Below are positions 25,653-34,260 of a stretch of 64,000 nucleotides of DNA, piece by piece. Below the pieces are notes generated by a model. The model did not search any database. It saw only the letters and a list, made by a program, of their open reading frames with translations, and was not told the origin of the DNA. The first letter of the stretch is position 1. Every line of letters starts with the position of its first letter. The position numbers were made by a program, and so were the translations under genes. The DNA comes from Acidimicrobiia bacterium (lineage in GTDB: Bacteria > Actinomycetota > Acidimicrobiia > Acidimicrobiales > Poriferisodalaceae), in the NCBI GenBank assembly GCA_022820925.1, contig JAJEEO010000014.1, positions 186,001 to 250,000 on the forward strand, given 5' to 3'.

Positions 25653-26225
25653 TCAGGTGGCGGCTTCGGTGCCGATGGCCGGGATGCCCATGTCGTGGTA
25701 GGTGGCCATCGGGAAGTACGGCACGCCGAGCTCGTCGAATGACCGCTGGGCGTCGTGGCCTCGGTCGGCCAGCGTGACCGCTGCTACCACCTGCGCGCCG
25801 GTGTCTCGCACGTTCTCATATGCCCGCAGGATCGAGCCGCCGGTGGTCACCACGTCGTCGATCAGCAGCACACGGTTGCCCTCGCCGATGCGCGTGCCCT
25901 CCACTAGGCGGTTGGTGCCGCGCCCCTTCGCTTCCTTGCGAACGATGAACCAGCTCGAGCCGCTCACCACCGCAATGGCCGCGGCGAGTGCGTCGGCGCC
26001 GAGCGTCAGCCCGCCGACGGTGTCGAAGCCGATGCCGGCCGCGGTCACCCGCTCGGTGATGGCCTCAGCGGCCAGGCGGAGATCGTCGCCGGCGCCCAGC
26101 GCCACCTTGCCGTCGATGAAGTAGCGCGAGTAGCTGCCCGAGGCGAGCTGGACCGGCTCGGGCAACTCGGTGAGGCCTTTGCTGCGCAAGATCTCCAGCA
26201 ATTGCTGTGACGCCGCTGTGCTCAT
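25653..26225 (-). CDS. pyrE: orotate phosphoribosyltransferase
   Basis: 190 residues. It catalyses orotate + PRPP to OMP, the fifth step of UMP synthesis. The PRPP-binding motif VLLIDDVVTTGGS lies at about residues 125-137, and the FIVRKEAKGRGTNRLVEG loop precedes it, both typical of PyrE. An upstream start at 26261 would add 12 residues; MSTAASQQ at 26225 better fits family length. Other pyrimidine genes are not adjacent. This housekeeping gene sits inside an otherwise accessory region. Confidence 0.92.
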   Translation of the reverse strand: MSTAASQQLLEILRSKGLTELPEPVQLASGSYSRYFIDGKVALGAGDDLRLAAEAITERVTAAGIGFDTVGGLTLGADALAAAIAVVSGSSWFIVRKEAKGRGTNRLVEGTRIGEGNRVLLIDDVVTTGGSILRAYENVRDTGAQVVAAVTLADRGHDAQRSFDELGVPYFPMATYHDMGIPAIGTEAAT

Positions 26226-26290
26226 CGGCGCCAAGCGTAAAGCCGGGAGCGCTGCGCACACCGACCGTCTCGCCCGACTCGAAATCGCGA

Positions 26291-26476
26291 TCAGCCGACC
26301 GGCACAGCGTTGGTGCCACCACCGAGCCCGGACCAGGACTTTCGGGTGTCCTTCTGTATGCCTTGTGCAAGGCCCGCGGCCACCAGAGTGTCGCGCAGCA
26401 CGCTGTCGGGCACTTCAACGGTGCCGAGATCGTAGGTCTTGCCCTCAAATTCCGCTGTGAACTTGATGTCACTCAT
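26291..26476 (-). CDS. small protein of unknown function (61 aa)
   Basis: A 61-residue acidic-start protein (MSDIKFTAEFEGKTYDLGTV ...) ending in a Gly/Asn-rich tail. AAGGAG lies nine bases before the ATG, the best ribosome binding site in this area, so it is likely translated. No family recognised. Copy C of the leader repeat lies 85-215 bases upstream, with a degraded start codon of its own, so the gene may use the leader as its promoter. Confidence 0.6.
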   Translation of the reverse strand: MSDIKFTAEFEGKTYDLGTVEVPDSVLRDTLVAAGLAQGIQKDTRKSWSGLGGGTNAVPVG

Positions 26477-26559
26477 TGGCTCTTCTCCTTTGTTTGAGCG
26501 GGTCCCGCTACTGGAGTCGAACCAGCAACGCGACCATCCGGGGGCGGACCGCCATCGGC

Positions 26560-26690
26560 GGCCTTCCCGATCGGGGTGGATATGGGGCCTCACTGGGTCT
26601 CGCGGCGCTGGATAGCGCACGTGTGGTTCTTGTTCGACCGCCGCATCAGCCGGGCAGCGAGGCACCCACAACGTAGCCCTGACGGCTCCA
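26560..26690 (-). repeat. leader repeat, copy C
   Basis: Third copy of the leader found at 1439-1604 and 15042-15205. Both stem-loops are kept (26639-26659 and 26605-26618). The position of the start codon is ATA here and a TGA interrupts the leader frame, so coding is excluded for this copy. The sequence resemblance continues past the lost start for about 25 bases. It lies between the divergent hipBA operon and the 61-residue gene. Confidence 0.78.
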
Positions 26691-26845
26691 CGGCTGCGGC
26701 GGGCGGCGGGATCTGCGTCGGGCCGGTCGCGTCAAGGGTCGTAGCCTGCGTTGGGGTCGTGTGCATGCGTATGGTGTCATCACGCTGTTTGTATGCGTTC
26801 AGTGACAGACCGTTTGGTGCGTGCGGACGGTGACATCGGGTTAGG

Positions 26846-27127
26846 GTGTGCGCGGTGAGACCGTTGGCGGCCTTCGTTGTGCGCACGCCGGGATCGCTGG
26901 CGAACGTGGTAGCCAGTCGGCGCCGGGAGCTCGGCATGACCCAGCAGGCGCTCGCGGATGCGGCGGGCGTGTCTCGCAAGCTCGTGTGCGATGCGGAGGC
27001 GGGCAAGCTCACCATGCAGCTCGACGGCCTCGTCAAGATCTGCAACGCGCTCGGCTGCGACCTCGTCGTGCGCGAAGCGAACAGCGAGCGCCCGACCTAC
27101 CGCGACGTGGTAGCCGACCGGCCATGA
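26846..27127 (+). CDS. hipB: HipB-like XRE-family antitoxin
   Basis: 93 residues. The helix-turn-helix is visible as LGMTQQALADAAGVSRKLVC at residues ~30-50, typical of XRE/Cro repressors. HipB binds HipA and represses the operon. It starts at GTG 26846 (or GTG 26855, both conserved in the relic copy); the stop overlaps the hipA ATG by four bases. The relic at 793-1229 carries the same upstream motif (GTGCGGACGGT), suggesting a shared operator. Confidence 0.85.
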   Translation: MCAVRPLAAFVVRTPGSLANVVASRRRELGMTQQALADAAGVSRKLVCDAEAGKLTMQLDGLVKICNALGCDLVVREANSERPTYRDVVADRP

Positions 27128-28428
27128 CGCCCGACGCGTTGAGGGTGCGCGTCGGCGGCATCGATGCCGCGGTCGTCTCCCGCACGCCAACCGGCACGGT
27201 GCTCGCCTATGACGCCGGCTACCTCGCTCACCCCGACGCGGTCCCGCTGTCGCTGTCGCTGCCGATGCGGGCCCAGCCCCATGGCGGCGCGGCGGTCGGG
27301 AACTGGCTGGACGGCCTGCTGCCGGACCTGCCCGCCGACCGCGAGCGGTGGCGCGCCAGCGTGGGCGCTGCGTCGGTCGACCCGTTCGACCTGCTCGCCA
27401 CGCCCATCGGCGCCGAATGCGCCGGCGCTGTGCAGTTCGAGCCCGCAGCAGCCGTGCCCGTCGGCGGCCCCGCCGCTCGGCACGCTGATCGCCCCTCGGC
27501 GCTCGAGCCGATCACCGATGCCGACCTCGCCGAGGCGGTGCGCGATCTCGCCGAGGGCGCACGCTTGGGCGGATGGCGCATGGACCCGCTCGCCAGCTTC
27601 AGCCTCGCGGGCACCATGCCCAAGCTGGCCCTGCGCCGCAGCGACGACGCGTGGCACCGAGCCGTCGGCGACGAGCCCACCAGCCACATCCTCAAGCCGT
27701 CGGTCGCCATCTACCCAGGCCAAGCGGTCGGCGAGCATCTCGCGCTCGCGACCGCCCGCGGGCTCGGCATCGACGCGGCCCGCACCGAGGTCGCGGTGAT
27801 CGGCGGCGTCGAGACGCTCGTGGTGCAGCGCTACGACCGGGTCCGGGGCCGCGCCGACCCCGAATCGCTGGCACGCGCCCACCAAGAAGACATGTGCCAG
27901 GCGCTCGGCCGTGCTGCGGCGCTGCGGTTCCAGCGAGACGGCGGACCGTCGCCCGCCGACATCGCCGGCCTGCTGCACACCCACAGCAGCGACGTCGCGG
28001 CCGACATCGCGGCCCTCCTCCGGCGGCTCGTCTACTGCTGGGTGATCGTCGCCAACGACGCCCACGCCAAGAACCACGCGCTGGTGCACCTGCCCGGCGG
28101 CGTCTGCCGGCTCGCACCGCTGTACGACACCGCCTCATGGCTGCCCTACACCGACGTGGCGCCCCACGACGTCCACCTCGCCATGACCCTCGGCGACGGC
28201 TACCAGGTGGGCACAGGGGCCCGCATCCACGACTGGCGCGACACCGCCCGCACCCTGGGCGCCGACCCCGACTGGACAGCCGCCGAAGTCATGCGCATCG
28301 CCCGCGAAACACCCCCCAGACTGGCCGCAGCCATCGACACGCTGCCCGATGCCATGCGCGCCTCAGGCGCCCCCAGCCGCCTCCTCGGCGCCATAACCCA
28401 GCGCAGCGAGACAATCCTCGCCCCATAA
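27124..28428 (+). CDS. hipA: HipA-like Ser/Thr kinase toxin
   Basis: 434 residues, normal HipA length. The N-terminal subdomain (1-110) is followed by the Gly-rich loop SFSLAGTMPKLAL, the catalytic NDAHAKNHAL and the metal-binding LYDTASWLPYT. HipA of E. coli phosphorylates glutamyl-tRNA synthetase and induces dormancy; the target here is not known. It is coupled to the antitoxin by an ATGA overlap. A paralogous relic with the kinase core deleted lies at the left end of the window, so the locus has been duplicated or acquired twice. Confidence 0.9.
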   Translation: MTPDALRVRVGGIDAAVVSRTPTGTVLAYDAGYLAHPDAVPLSLSLPMRAQPHGGAAVGNWLDGLLPDLPADRERWRASVGAASVDPFDLLATPIGAECAGAVQFEPAAAVPVGGPAARHADRPSALEPITDADLAEAVRDLAEGARLGGWRMDPLASFSLAGTMPKLALRRSDDAWHRAVGDEPTSHILKPSVAIYPGQAVGEHLALATARGLGIDAARTEVAVIGGVETLVVQRYDRVRGRADPESLARAHQEDMCQALGRAAALRFQRDGGPSPADIAGLLHTHSSDVAADIAALLRRLVYCWVIVANDAHAKNHALVHLPGGVCRLAPLYDTASWLPYTDVAPHDVHLAMTLGDGYQVGTGARIHDWRDTARTLGADPDWTAAEVMRIARETPPRLAAAIDTLPDAMRASGAPSRLLGAITQRSETILAP

Positions 28429-28480
28429 CACCCCGAACGCGCCGCCTGCCGGCTCGGCATCGCTGCGGCTCATAGCGGGA

Positions 28481-28783
28481 TCACCCGCCGAGTGCTGCTT
28501 GCACGATGACTGCCGTGATGGCGGCCACGAAGACGGCTCCCATGATCGACAGGTACACCCGAAACAGCAGTTCGGACCGCTTTGCGGCCCGCTCGCGGAA
28601 CAGCGACTCCATCTCGGTGCGGAGATCCTTGCGCAGCTCGCTGCGGACGTCGAATCTCAACAGCACTTCTTCCATGTCCGCGCAGAACTGCTGCTTCATC
28701 TCGCGCTGCAGGTCGGTCTTGAGGGTCGTGAGGTCGCCGCGTGTCAGCGACGTCGACGGGTCGACGGTGTGGGTGGACGGCAT
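28481..28783 (-). CDS. small coiled-coil membrane protein
   Basis: 100 residues from ATG 28783: a charged coiled-coil-like region (about 20-70, LKTDLQREMKQQF and RSELRKDLRTEMESLFRERA) followed by a single transmembrane helix at about 75-97 near the C-terminus. A tail-anchored layout. No family recognised. An in-frame upstream extension to 28990 looks non-coding. It is convergent with hipA. Confidence 0.6.
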   Translation of the reverse strand: MPSTHTVDPSTSLTRGDLTTLKTDLQREMKQQFCADMEEVLLRFDVRSELRKDLRTEMESLFRERAAKRSELLFRVYLSIMGAVFVAAITAVIVQAALGG

Positions 28784-28966
28784 CTGATGCTCCAAGTGCT
28801 CGGGAATGTGTTCGGATGAACTCCGAGAGCAGCTCAGCGATGCGTCATCGTCAATGTGCTGCGGCGGCTTCCCAAGTGATGCCGAAGTGCTGACGGAGAA
28901 GTCGATATCGAACTTAGCGAGCGCACCGGATCGCATGCGGCAATGGCTTAACGAGGAGACCGACCT

Positions 28967-29191
28967 ATGGCCAAGTCGATCGGCTTTCACATCCTGTTCC
29001 AGAACGGGCAGGCGAAACAGGCTTTGGAGCGCTACGGCGAGATATTCGACGACTACGCGCTCGATCGCCTCGACCTATACCAATGCGACGGCGGCACGGT
29101 CTACATGCCCCTCGGCGACTACGGGTTCGGACGGCGCTTCGGCTGGGTCGAGGACCGATTCGGCGTGTCCTGGCTCCTCAACATCACCTAA
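28967..29191 (+). CDS. shortened VOC/PhnB-like protein
   Basis: 74 residues with a good ribosome binding site (GAGGAG). The start (FHILFQNGQAKQALERYGEI) and end (FGRRFGWVEDRFGVSWLLNI) match the two ends of PhnB-like VOC proteins, which are usually near 140 residues. The middle ~60 residues are missing without breaking the frame. Either an internally deleted, probably inactive gene or an unusual mini-domain. Confidence 0.6.
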   Translation: MAKSIGFHILFQNGQAKQALERYGEIFDDYALDRLDLYQCDGGTVYMPLGDYGFGRRFGWVEDRFGVSWLLNIT

Positions 29192-29205
29192 CCGAAGCCC
29201 GCTCG

Positions 29206-30486
29206 TCAGCTTCTCCAGAGTGACGAGATGGGCCGCATGCTGATGCGGTCTCCGAGGCTCACCTCGTGCTCGCCCATGTGCAGCACGATCCCGCCGGCGA
29301 ACGCCCCGGGAGCCACGGTGTCGAGCCGGTCGCGCAGCCAGCGAAGGTGGTCTGCTGCGCGGGGCGAGGGAGAGCTGCTGGCCTTGACCTCGATGGCAGT
29401 CACCGAGCCGTCGGGTGTCTCAAGGATGAAGTCTGCCTCATGGTGCGCGTCGCGGTAGTGCCACAAGCTGATGCGAGCCGCGGCGCTAGTGGATTGACGG
29501 GCGATCTCGTTGACGACGAACGACTCCGCCAGCATGCCGAATGCCTGTGATGTCGGCGCCAGCAGCGCCTGCGGCCCGGAGCCGAGCAGGTGCGCGGCGA
29601 GACCGGTGTCGGCAATGTGCAGCTTCGGGCGCCGGATCGCTCGCGCCGACAGGTTGCGCGACCAGGCCGGGAGCTCCTGGGTCAAGAACACGGCCCGGAG
29701 CCAATCGAGGTAGCTGACGACGGTCGGCTGGCTGATGGCGAGCCGCCTCGACGCCGCGGTGAGGTTCAGTTCCTGGGATGTCTGGGCGGCGGTCCAGCGC
29801 AGCAGCGGCGCCAGTGCTGTGGATCGCCGGATGTCCGCGAGCGCGGTGATGTCACGGCCCACGACGGTCTCGATGTAGCTCTCGAACCAGCCCGCACGCA
29901 GGTCCTCGGGCAGCCGCAGCACCTCCGGGTAGCCGCCGGTGCAGATCAGCTCGGCGTAGTCGCGTCGGGTCAGCGGCGGCGAGGTGCCAGGGCGCGGGGC
30001 GCCGGGCTGGCTGTCGCCGCTCATCCACCTCTCGATCGGCGGCTCCTCGGCGCCGGCGATCTCGGCCTGGGACAAGGGGGTCAGGCGCATCAGCCGCGCC
30101 CGCCCGGCCAGCGACTCGCTGATCGTCGGCACCGACAGGAAATCGGCGGAACCGGTCAGCAGGAACCGGCCCGGCGTCTGCTCTTCGTCTGCCAGGCGCT
30201 TGACCGCCCTGATCAGCCGGTCGCCGGCGAGCTGCACCTCGTCGACAGCCAGCGGCGTCGGCCACGCAGTCAGCAGCGCCGCAGGATCGTCAAGCGCAGC
30301 CTGCAGCATCGGCTCGTCCTCAAGGGTGACATAGGTGCCGCCTGCACGCTCCGCCACTCTGCGCGCCAGGGTCGTCTTCCCCGACTGGCGCGCACCGTGC
30401 AACACCACGACACGAAAGCCGCCAAGCGCATGGCTGACACGGGGACTGAGGTGCCGGGCGATGTGCTCCTCGATGCGTGCGGCCAC
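29206..30486 (-). CDS. AAA ATPase with DUF4143 (second copy)
   Basis: 426 residues. Walker A is GARQSGKTTL at about 31-40, Walker B LAVDEVQLAG, and FLLTGSADFL the sensor motif. The C-terminal DUF4143 domain contains LHIADTGLAAHLLG, LAESFVVNEI and a nuclease-like HYRDAHHEADFILE ... VTAIEVKA. The protein is complete. GTG 30486 start. Upstream lies a 270 bp gap, more AT-rich than the genes, with an inverted repeat TGAAGAAT / ATTCTTCA (about 30532 and 30573), a possible operator. Function unknown. Confidence 0.8.
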   Translation of the reverse strand: MAARIEEHIARHLSPRVSHALGGFRVVVLHGARQSGKTTLARRVAERAGGTYVTLEDEPMLQAALDDPAALLTAWPTPLAVDEVQLAGDRLIRAVKRLADEEQTPGRFLLTGSADFLSVPTISESLAGRARLMRLTPLSQAEIAGAEEPPIERWMSGDSQPGAPRPGTSPPLTRRDYAELICTGGYPEVLRLPEDLRAGWFESYIETVVGRDITALADIRRSTALAPLLRWTAAQTSQELNLTAASRRLAISQPTVVSYLDWLRAVFLTQELPAWSRNLSARAIRRPKLHIADTGLAAHLLGSGPQALLAPTSQAFGMLAESFVVNEIARQSTSAAARISLWHYRDAHHEADFILETPDGSVTAIEVKASSSPSPRAADHLRWLRDRLDTVAPGAFAGGIVLHMGEHEVSLGDRISMRPISSLWRS

Positions 30487-30754
30487 ACTTCCACACTAGC
30501 GCAAATGACCGTTTTGCATGGACACTAATTGAAGAATTGCACTACCACTGCTTGCTGTATTGCACAACGGATTCTTCAGCAGATGATTCTCGCGCAGCTG
30601 GGCTCTCGCCAGCACGCCCCGCCACGCTGCCGAAAAATGCATAGCTACCTATCAGAATTCGGCGAATTTTGGATGTGCCTGCGAGAGGAGATCCGGCCCG
30701 AATCGACGTCGACATCGTGCGCGCATAGACGCCAGCGCTCGCTGTGGTGGGCCG

Positions 30755-31153
30755 TCAGGTTGCTATCAGGAGCGCTGTATGGGGGTGCAGCGCTGCGAGG
30801 CCTCGGTCGAGTGTTGCGAGGCGGCCCCCGAAGTGTCGGGCGAGCGCGGCGAGGTAGGCGTCTGTCACTTGGCGATGCCCGATGACTCCGGCGAGCGTTG
30901 TGGCGTCGAAGCCGATCTCGTCTGCCCAGAACACGTGCTGGGGAAGCGATTGAAGCTGGGCCAGCGCGCCGAACGCCTCAAGCGCGCCGATGCCTTCGCG
31001 GATCAGAAAACGCAGCAGCGTCCCCTGGGTGATGGGGCAGGTGGCCAGCTCCTCGTCGTGGCCGTCGAACCACGCTCGGGCCAGGTGGTGATGGACATGG
31101 TCCTCGACGACGAGCGCGACCAGGACGTTCCCGTCGGCGAGCGCTGCAGTCAT
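30755..31153 (-). CDS. VapC-like PIN-domain toxin
   Basis: 132 residues with the PIN fold. Acidic residues expected at the active site are seen as Asp in ALADGNVLVAL, Glu in the middle region, and Asp in VTDAYLAALA and LATLDRGLA. PIN toxins cleave RNA, often tRNA or rRNA. The gene overlaps the preceding antitoxin by four bases (ATGA). Length matches VapC. Confidence 0.88.
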   Translation of the reverse strand: MTAALADGNVLVALVVEDHVHHHLARAWFDGHDEELATCPITQGTLLRFLIREGIGALEAFGALAQLQSLPQHVFWADEIGFDATTLAGVIGHRQVTDAYLAALARHFGGRLATLDRGLAALHPHTALLIAT

Positions 31154-31371
31154 TCGTCTTCGAGGGATCGGACGTCTTCGGCGGTGACGGCCCGCCCGAC
31201 CCGCACGGTCGGCAGCCCCGCGGCTGGCGGCGTTGCGGGTGCATCGACCGGGCTGAGCGCCAGCCGGATCAGCTCAGTGACGACTTGGCTCAGCGACTTG
31301 CGCTGCTGATGCGCCATCTCTCGGGCGAGGGCATGCACATCGGCCGGCAGGTCGATCGTTGTTCGCATCAC
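31150..31371 (-). CDS. VapB-like ribbon-helix-helix antitoxin
   Basis: 73 residues. MMRTTIDLPADVHALAREMA fits the N-terminal beta-strand and helix of RHH proteins, and SLSQVVTELIRLAL the second helix. The C-terminal part (about 45-73) is the probable toxin-binding tail. It is first in the operon, as usual. Pairs with the PIN toxin. Confidence 0.88.
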   Translation of the reverse strand: MMRTTIDLPADVHALAREMAHQQRKSLSQVVTELIRLALSPVDAPATPPAAGLPTVRVGRAVTAEDVRSLEDE

Positions 31372-31543
31372 TGCATCATATCATCACGATGCAATCCGAC
31401 CCGCTGGCTCGCCGAGAACATGCCCCGCGGCTACGACCTCGAACTCCCCGATCGCCGCGCGAGTCGGCCCGTCCCGTTCGTCGACGATGACATCGGCGGT
31501 GCTGGGGCAGGCGGCGCACGCGAGTCTTGCCAAATTGCTGCTA

Positions 31544-31616
31544 TTTGGAAAGATTATTTCCATAAGCTTGCCAATTTAGACATTTTTGGAAAGGCTAAAG
31601 CGCTATTCTTTCCAAA
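31544..31616 (+). promoter_or_regulatory. AT-rich promoter/operator of the Fic gene
   Basis: TTTGGAAAG occurs at 31544-31552 and 31585-31593, and its inverse CTTTCCAAA at 31608-31616, the last overlapping the A of the start codon. TATTCT at 31604-31609 is a plausible -10 box only seven bases before ATG 31616, with no ribosome binding site, so a leaderless mRNA is likely. The repeats would allow a repressor to cover both promoter and start. The composition is markedly more AT-rich than the flanking sequence. Confidence 0.55.
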
Positions 31617-32752
31617 TGAGCTTGTTCGAGAGCGGCGGCGCCGGCACGGTTGTTGCAGCCGAATGGAACGGCCGCGAGGTCCGCACGTGGAATCCCGCGA
31701 AGCTGGCTGACCGAGACGTCGCCCTGACGGTTCCCGAAGCCCGCGCCACCGAACAGGCAATTGCCGCGGTCCGGGCTGCCGATCAACTGGTGCCGAGCAG
31801 CTGGGAGGCATTGTCACGCCTGCTGCTACGCCACGAAGGGGTGGCATCGTCGGGAATCGAAGGTCTTCGAGAACCGCTGCTGTCAGTTCTGGTCGCCGAA
31901 CGCACAGACGCGGGCGGTGCCGCCGGCTGGGTGGCCGACAATCTCGCCGTCATCGGCACCGCTCTCGACGAAGCGCACGCGCCGCTCAGCATCGAGGCCT
32001 TGCACCGGTGGCACGCCCGACTCATGCGCCACAGCGACCGGGACCCCGAGATGATCGGCACCTTCCGTCACCGCGTCGGCTGGGTGGGAGGCAGCTCGCC
32101 TCTCGATGCCGCCTATGTCCCGCCGCCGCCGGGCGAGATCCCCGAATTGATGAGCGACCTCGTCACGTTCGCCAACGAGCGGGTCGACATCGACCCGATT
32201 TCGCACGCCGCGATCCTGCATGCGCAGTTCGAAGCGATCCATCCCTACGGTGACGGCAACGGCCGGCTCGGGCGCATTCTCGTCAGCAGCGCCTTGCGCC
32301 GGGCCAACGTGACCCGCCACTCAACAGTCCCGATCAGCGTTGCCATTGCACGCGACACCGGCGGCTACCTCTCGGGGCTGCACATGTTCGAACAAGGACA
32401 CGCCGGCCCGTGGATCCGCTGGTTCGCCCAAGTTGCACAAGCGGCCGCAGACATCACCGATCAGCTCGCCGCCAGGACTCACCGCATCATCGATGCATGG
32501 AACCGAAGGCTGCGCGGGTTGCGCTCTGACAGCGCGGCGCGGGCGCTCGTGCCGTCATTGATCGCCCAACCCGTGCTCAGCGCACCTGATGCGGCCGATC
32601 TCGTGAACGTCAGCAGGGCTGCCGGCAGAACCGCCCTGCAGACGCTCGCCGACCACGGCATCGTCACCCCCATCGACGCTCGCTCGCCCGGAGTGGGACG
32701 CGACCGCAACTGGTTCGCCGCCACCGACCTCATCAACATCTGGTCCAACTGA
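31616..32752 (+). CDS. Fic-family AMPylase-like protein
   Basis: 378 residues. The Fic core motif is IHPYGDGNGRLGR at about residues 205-217, complete with catalytic His and the anion-binding Asp-Gly-Asn-Gly-Arg. An N-terminal SSGIEG (near residue 82) matches the [S/T]xxxE[G/N] inhibitory motif of class II Fic proteins, which blocks ATP binding in cis. The C-terminal part ends in a winged-helix-like region (SAPDAADLVNVSRAAGRTAL). Class II Fic proteins usually self-regulate without an antitoxin. ATG 31616 is taken over the upstream in-frame codon because it fits the family start and the leaderless promoter. Confidence 0.88.
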   Translation: MSLFESGGAGTVVAAEWNGREVRTWNPAKLADRDVALTVPEARATEQAIAAVRAADQLVPSSWEALSRLLLRHEGVASSGIEGLREPLLSVLVAERTDAGGAAGWVADNLAVIGTALDEAHAPLSIEALHRWHARLMRHSDRDPEMIGTFRHRVGWVGGSSPLDAAYVPPPPGEIPELMSDLVTFANERVDIDPISHAAILHAQFEAIHPYGDGNGRLGRILVSSALRRANVTRHSTVPISVAIARDTGGYLSGLHMFEQGHAGPWIRWFAQVAQAAADITDQLAARTHRIIDAWNRRLRGLRSDSAARALVPSLIAQPVLSAPDAADLVNVSRAAGRTALQTLADHGIVTPIDARSPGVGRDRNWFAATDLINIWSN

Positions 32753-32824
32753 CCCACCGCCGACCCAGCCGCCAGGAGTGCGCGGACGATCTTGCGGTGG
32801 CTGGCGGCACCTCGTTCTTCTGGG

Positions 32825-34207
32825 TCAGCGCTGGTGGGCTTCGATGGCGGCGAGGGCTTCTTCGAGGGTCTCGACGCCGACGACGGTGACCGACGGCTCG
32901 GCGACGGCGGCTGCTTCGTCGGCTTGGGAGGCGGGCACCAGGAACAGGTCGGTGCCGGCGCGCACGGTGGAGTGCGCCTTCTGCGGCACACCGCCGATGG
33001 GCCCGACGGTGCCGTCGTGGTGGATGGTGCCGGTGGCGGCCACGTCGATGTTGCCAGTGAGCGGCTCTGGGGTGAGCGCGTCGATGACCGACAGCGTGAA
33101 GGCGAGGCCTGCCGAGGGCCCGCCGATGTTCTCGACATTGAGCGTGACATCGATGGGGAGCTCGGCGAAAGTGACATGGGTGGTCACGACGACGCCGATG
33201 TGGGCCAGACCGTCTCGCTCGCCGAGGGTGGCGGTGACAGTGCGGGTGCTGCCGTCGGGGTCGAGCGCGGTGAGCTGGACTTGGGCGCCGGGGTCGTAGG
33301 CCTTGATGGTGTCGGAGAGCTGCGGCGCGGTGAGAATGGGGCTGCCGTCGACTGCCTGCACGATGTCGCCCTCGATGAGGTCAGCGGCGTCGGCTGGGCT
33401 GCCGGCGACGATCCACTCGATGCGGGCGCCGATGGGCGTCATGATGTCGTGGCCGAGATGTTCGAGCGCGACGGCCACGGCGATCTGGGTGGACTGGTCC
33501 ATCTGGAGGCGCCCGTCTTCACGGTTCTCCGCGATGGTGCGCTCGCCCAGGATGTCGGTGATGTCGACGACCTCGAGGGCGCCGTCGAGCCAGCCGCCGG
33601 CCAGCTCGAACAGCGACGGGGCGAAGCTGGTGCGGACGCTGACGAGGCTGATGGAGGCGTCGGAGGCGTAGGCGGGGTGGTCGTGGACCTCGACGAACTC
33701 CTCGATGTCGAACGTGCCGCCGGGGGCGACGACGGCTTTGTCCCTCAAGCGGGTCTCGAAACCGCCGGCGACGGCGACGGCGACGAGCGTGAGAACGAGC
33801 GCGACCGTGACCGCGGTGCGCGAGTACTGGCGCGGGTGGGGGTGGGTCGGTACGGCGGCGACGGAGCCTTCGGCGGCGGCTGGATCAGCGGCCGGATCAG
33901 GGACGACTGGATCAGGAACGACTGGATCAGGAACGACTGGATTGGGGACGGCTGGATCGGCGGCAGCCGGAGCAGCGGCAGCGGCGGGATTGGGCGCGGC
34001 CGGCGGGATCGGCACGCCGAGCATGGGATCGTCCAGCGATCCCGCGAGGGCACGCCAGCCGAGTCCCGCCTCGGTCTCGCCGCCGCTGTCGATCGCCTCG
34101 TCGGCATCGTCGCTGGGGCTGCCGGCGGGAGCGTCGGCAGGGTCGCCTTCAGGTTCGTCTGCCGGTCGGCCGCCGGACGCATCGCTCACAGGCGCACAGC
34201 GTGCCAT
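32825..34207 (-). CDS. membrane PDZ-Lon (S16) protease
   Basis: About 460 residues. A Pro/Ala-rich N-terminal cytoplasmic tail (1-125) includes a tandem PVVPD repeat, then one transmembrane helix (about 128-150). A PDZ domain follows around 245-310 (IEWIVAGSPADAADLIEGD), then a Lon proteolytic domain with catalytic Ser in ENIGGPSAGLAF and Lys in GGVPQKAHSTV, the Ser-Lys dyad. The layout matches actinobacterial YlbL-like proteins. No ATPase domain is present. The start could also be GTG 34189. Divergent from a small membrane protein gene. Confidence 0.87.
   Translation of the reverse strand: MARCAPVSDASGGRPADEPEGDPADAPAGSPSDDADEAIDSGGETEAGLGWRALAGSLDDPMLGVPIPPAAPNPAAAAAPAAADPAVPNPVVPDPVVPDPVVPDPAADPAAAEGSVAAVPTHPHPRQYSRTAVTVALVLTLVAVAVAGGFETRLRDKAVVAPGGTFDIEEFVEVHDHPAYASDASISLVSVRTSFAPSLFELAGGWLDGALEVVDITDILGERTIAENREDGRLQMDQSTQIAVAVALEHLGHDIMTPIGARIEWIVAGSPADAADLIEGDIVQAVDGSPILTAPQLSDTIKAYDPGAQVQLTALDPDGSTRTVTATLGERDGLAHIGVVVTTHVTFAELPIDVTLNVENIGGPSAGLAFTLSVIDALTPEPLTGNIDVAATGTIHHDGTVGPIGGVPQKAHSTVRAGTDLFLVPASQADEAAAVAEPSVTVVGVETLEEALAAIEAHQR
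33894..33953. repeat. 15-bp tandem repeat in the PDZ-Lon gene
   Basis: Four units of 15 bases (GGATCAGGAACGACT and variants) at 33894-33953 encode PVVPD-type pentapeptides in the disordered tail. The repeat keeps the frame at any copy number, so tail length may vary between strains. Confidence 0.75.
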
Positions 34208-34260
34208 GTGCCCTGCGGCGGGCACGCGCGACTCGGCGAGGAATGGGGCATATTGGGCTG

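Noticed and set aside
26495..26530. tRNA-like T-arm on the minus strand (GGTTCGACTCC with flanking pairs)
   Set aside because: No matching acceptor 5' strand, anticodon arm or CCA could be found. It may be a tRNA 3'-end relic from an old insertion, but that is not supportable.
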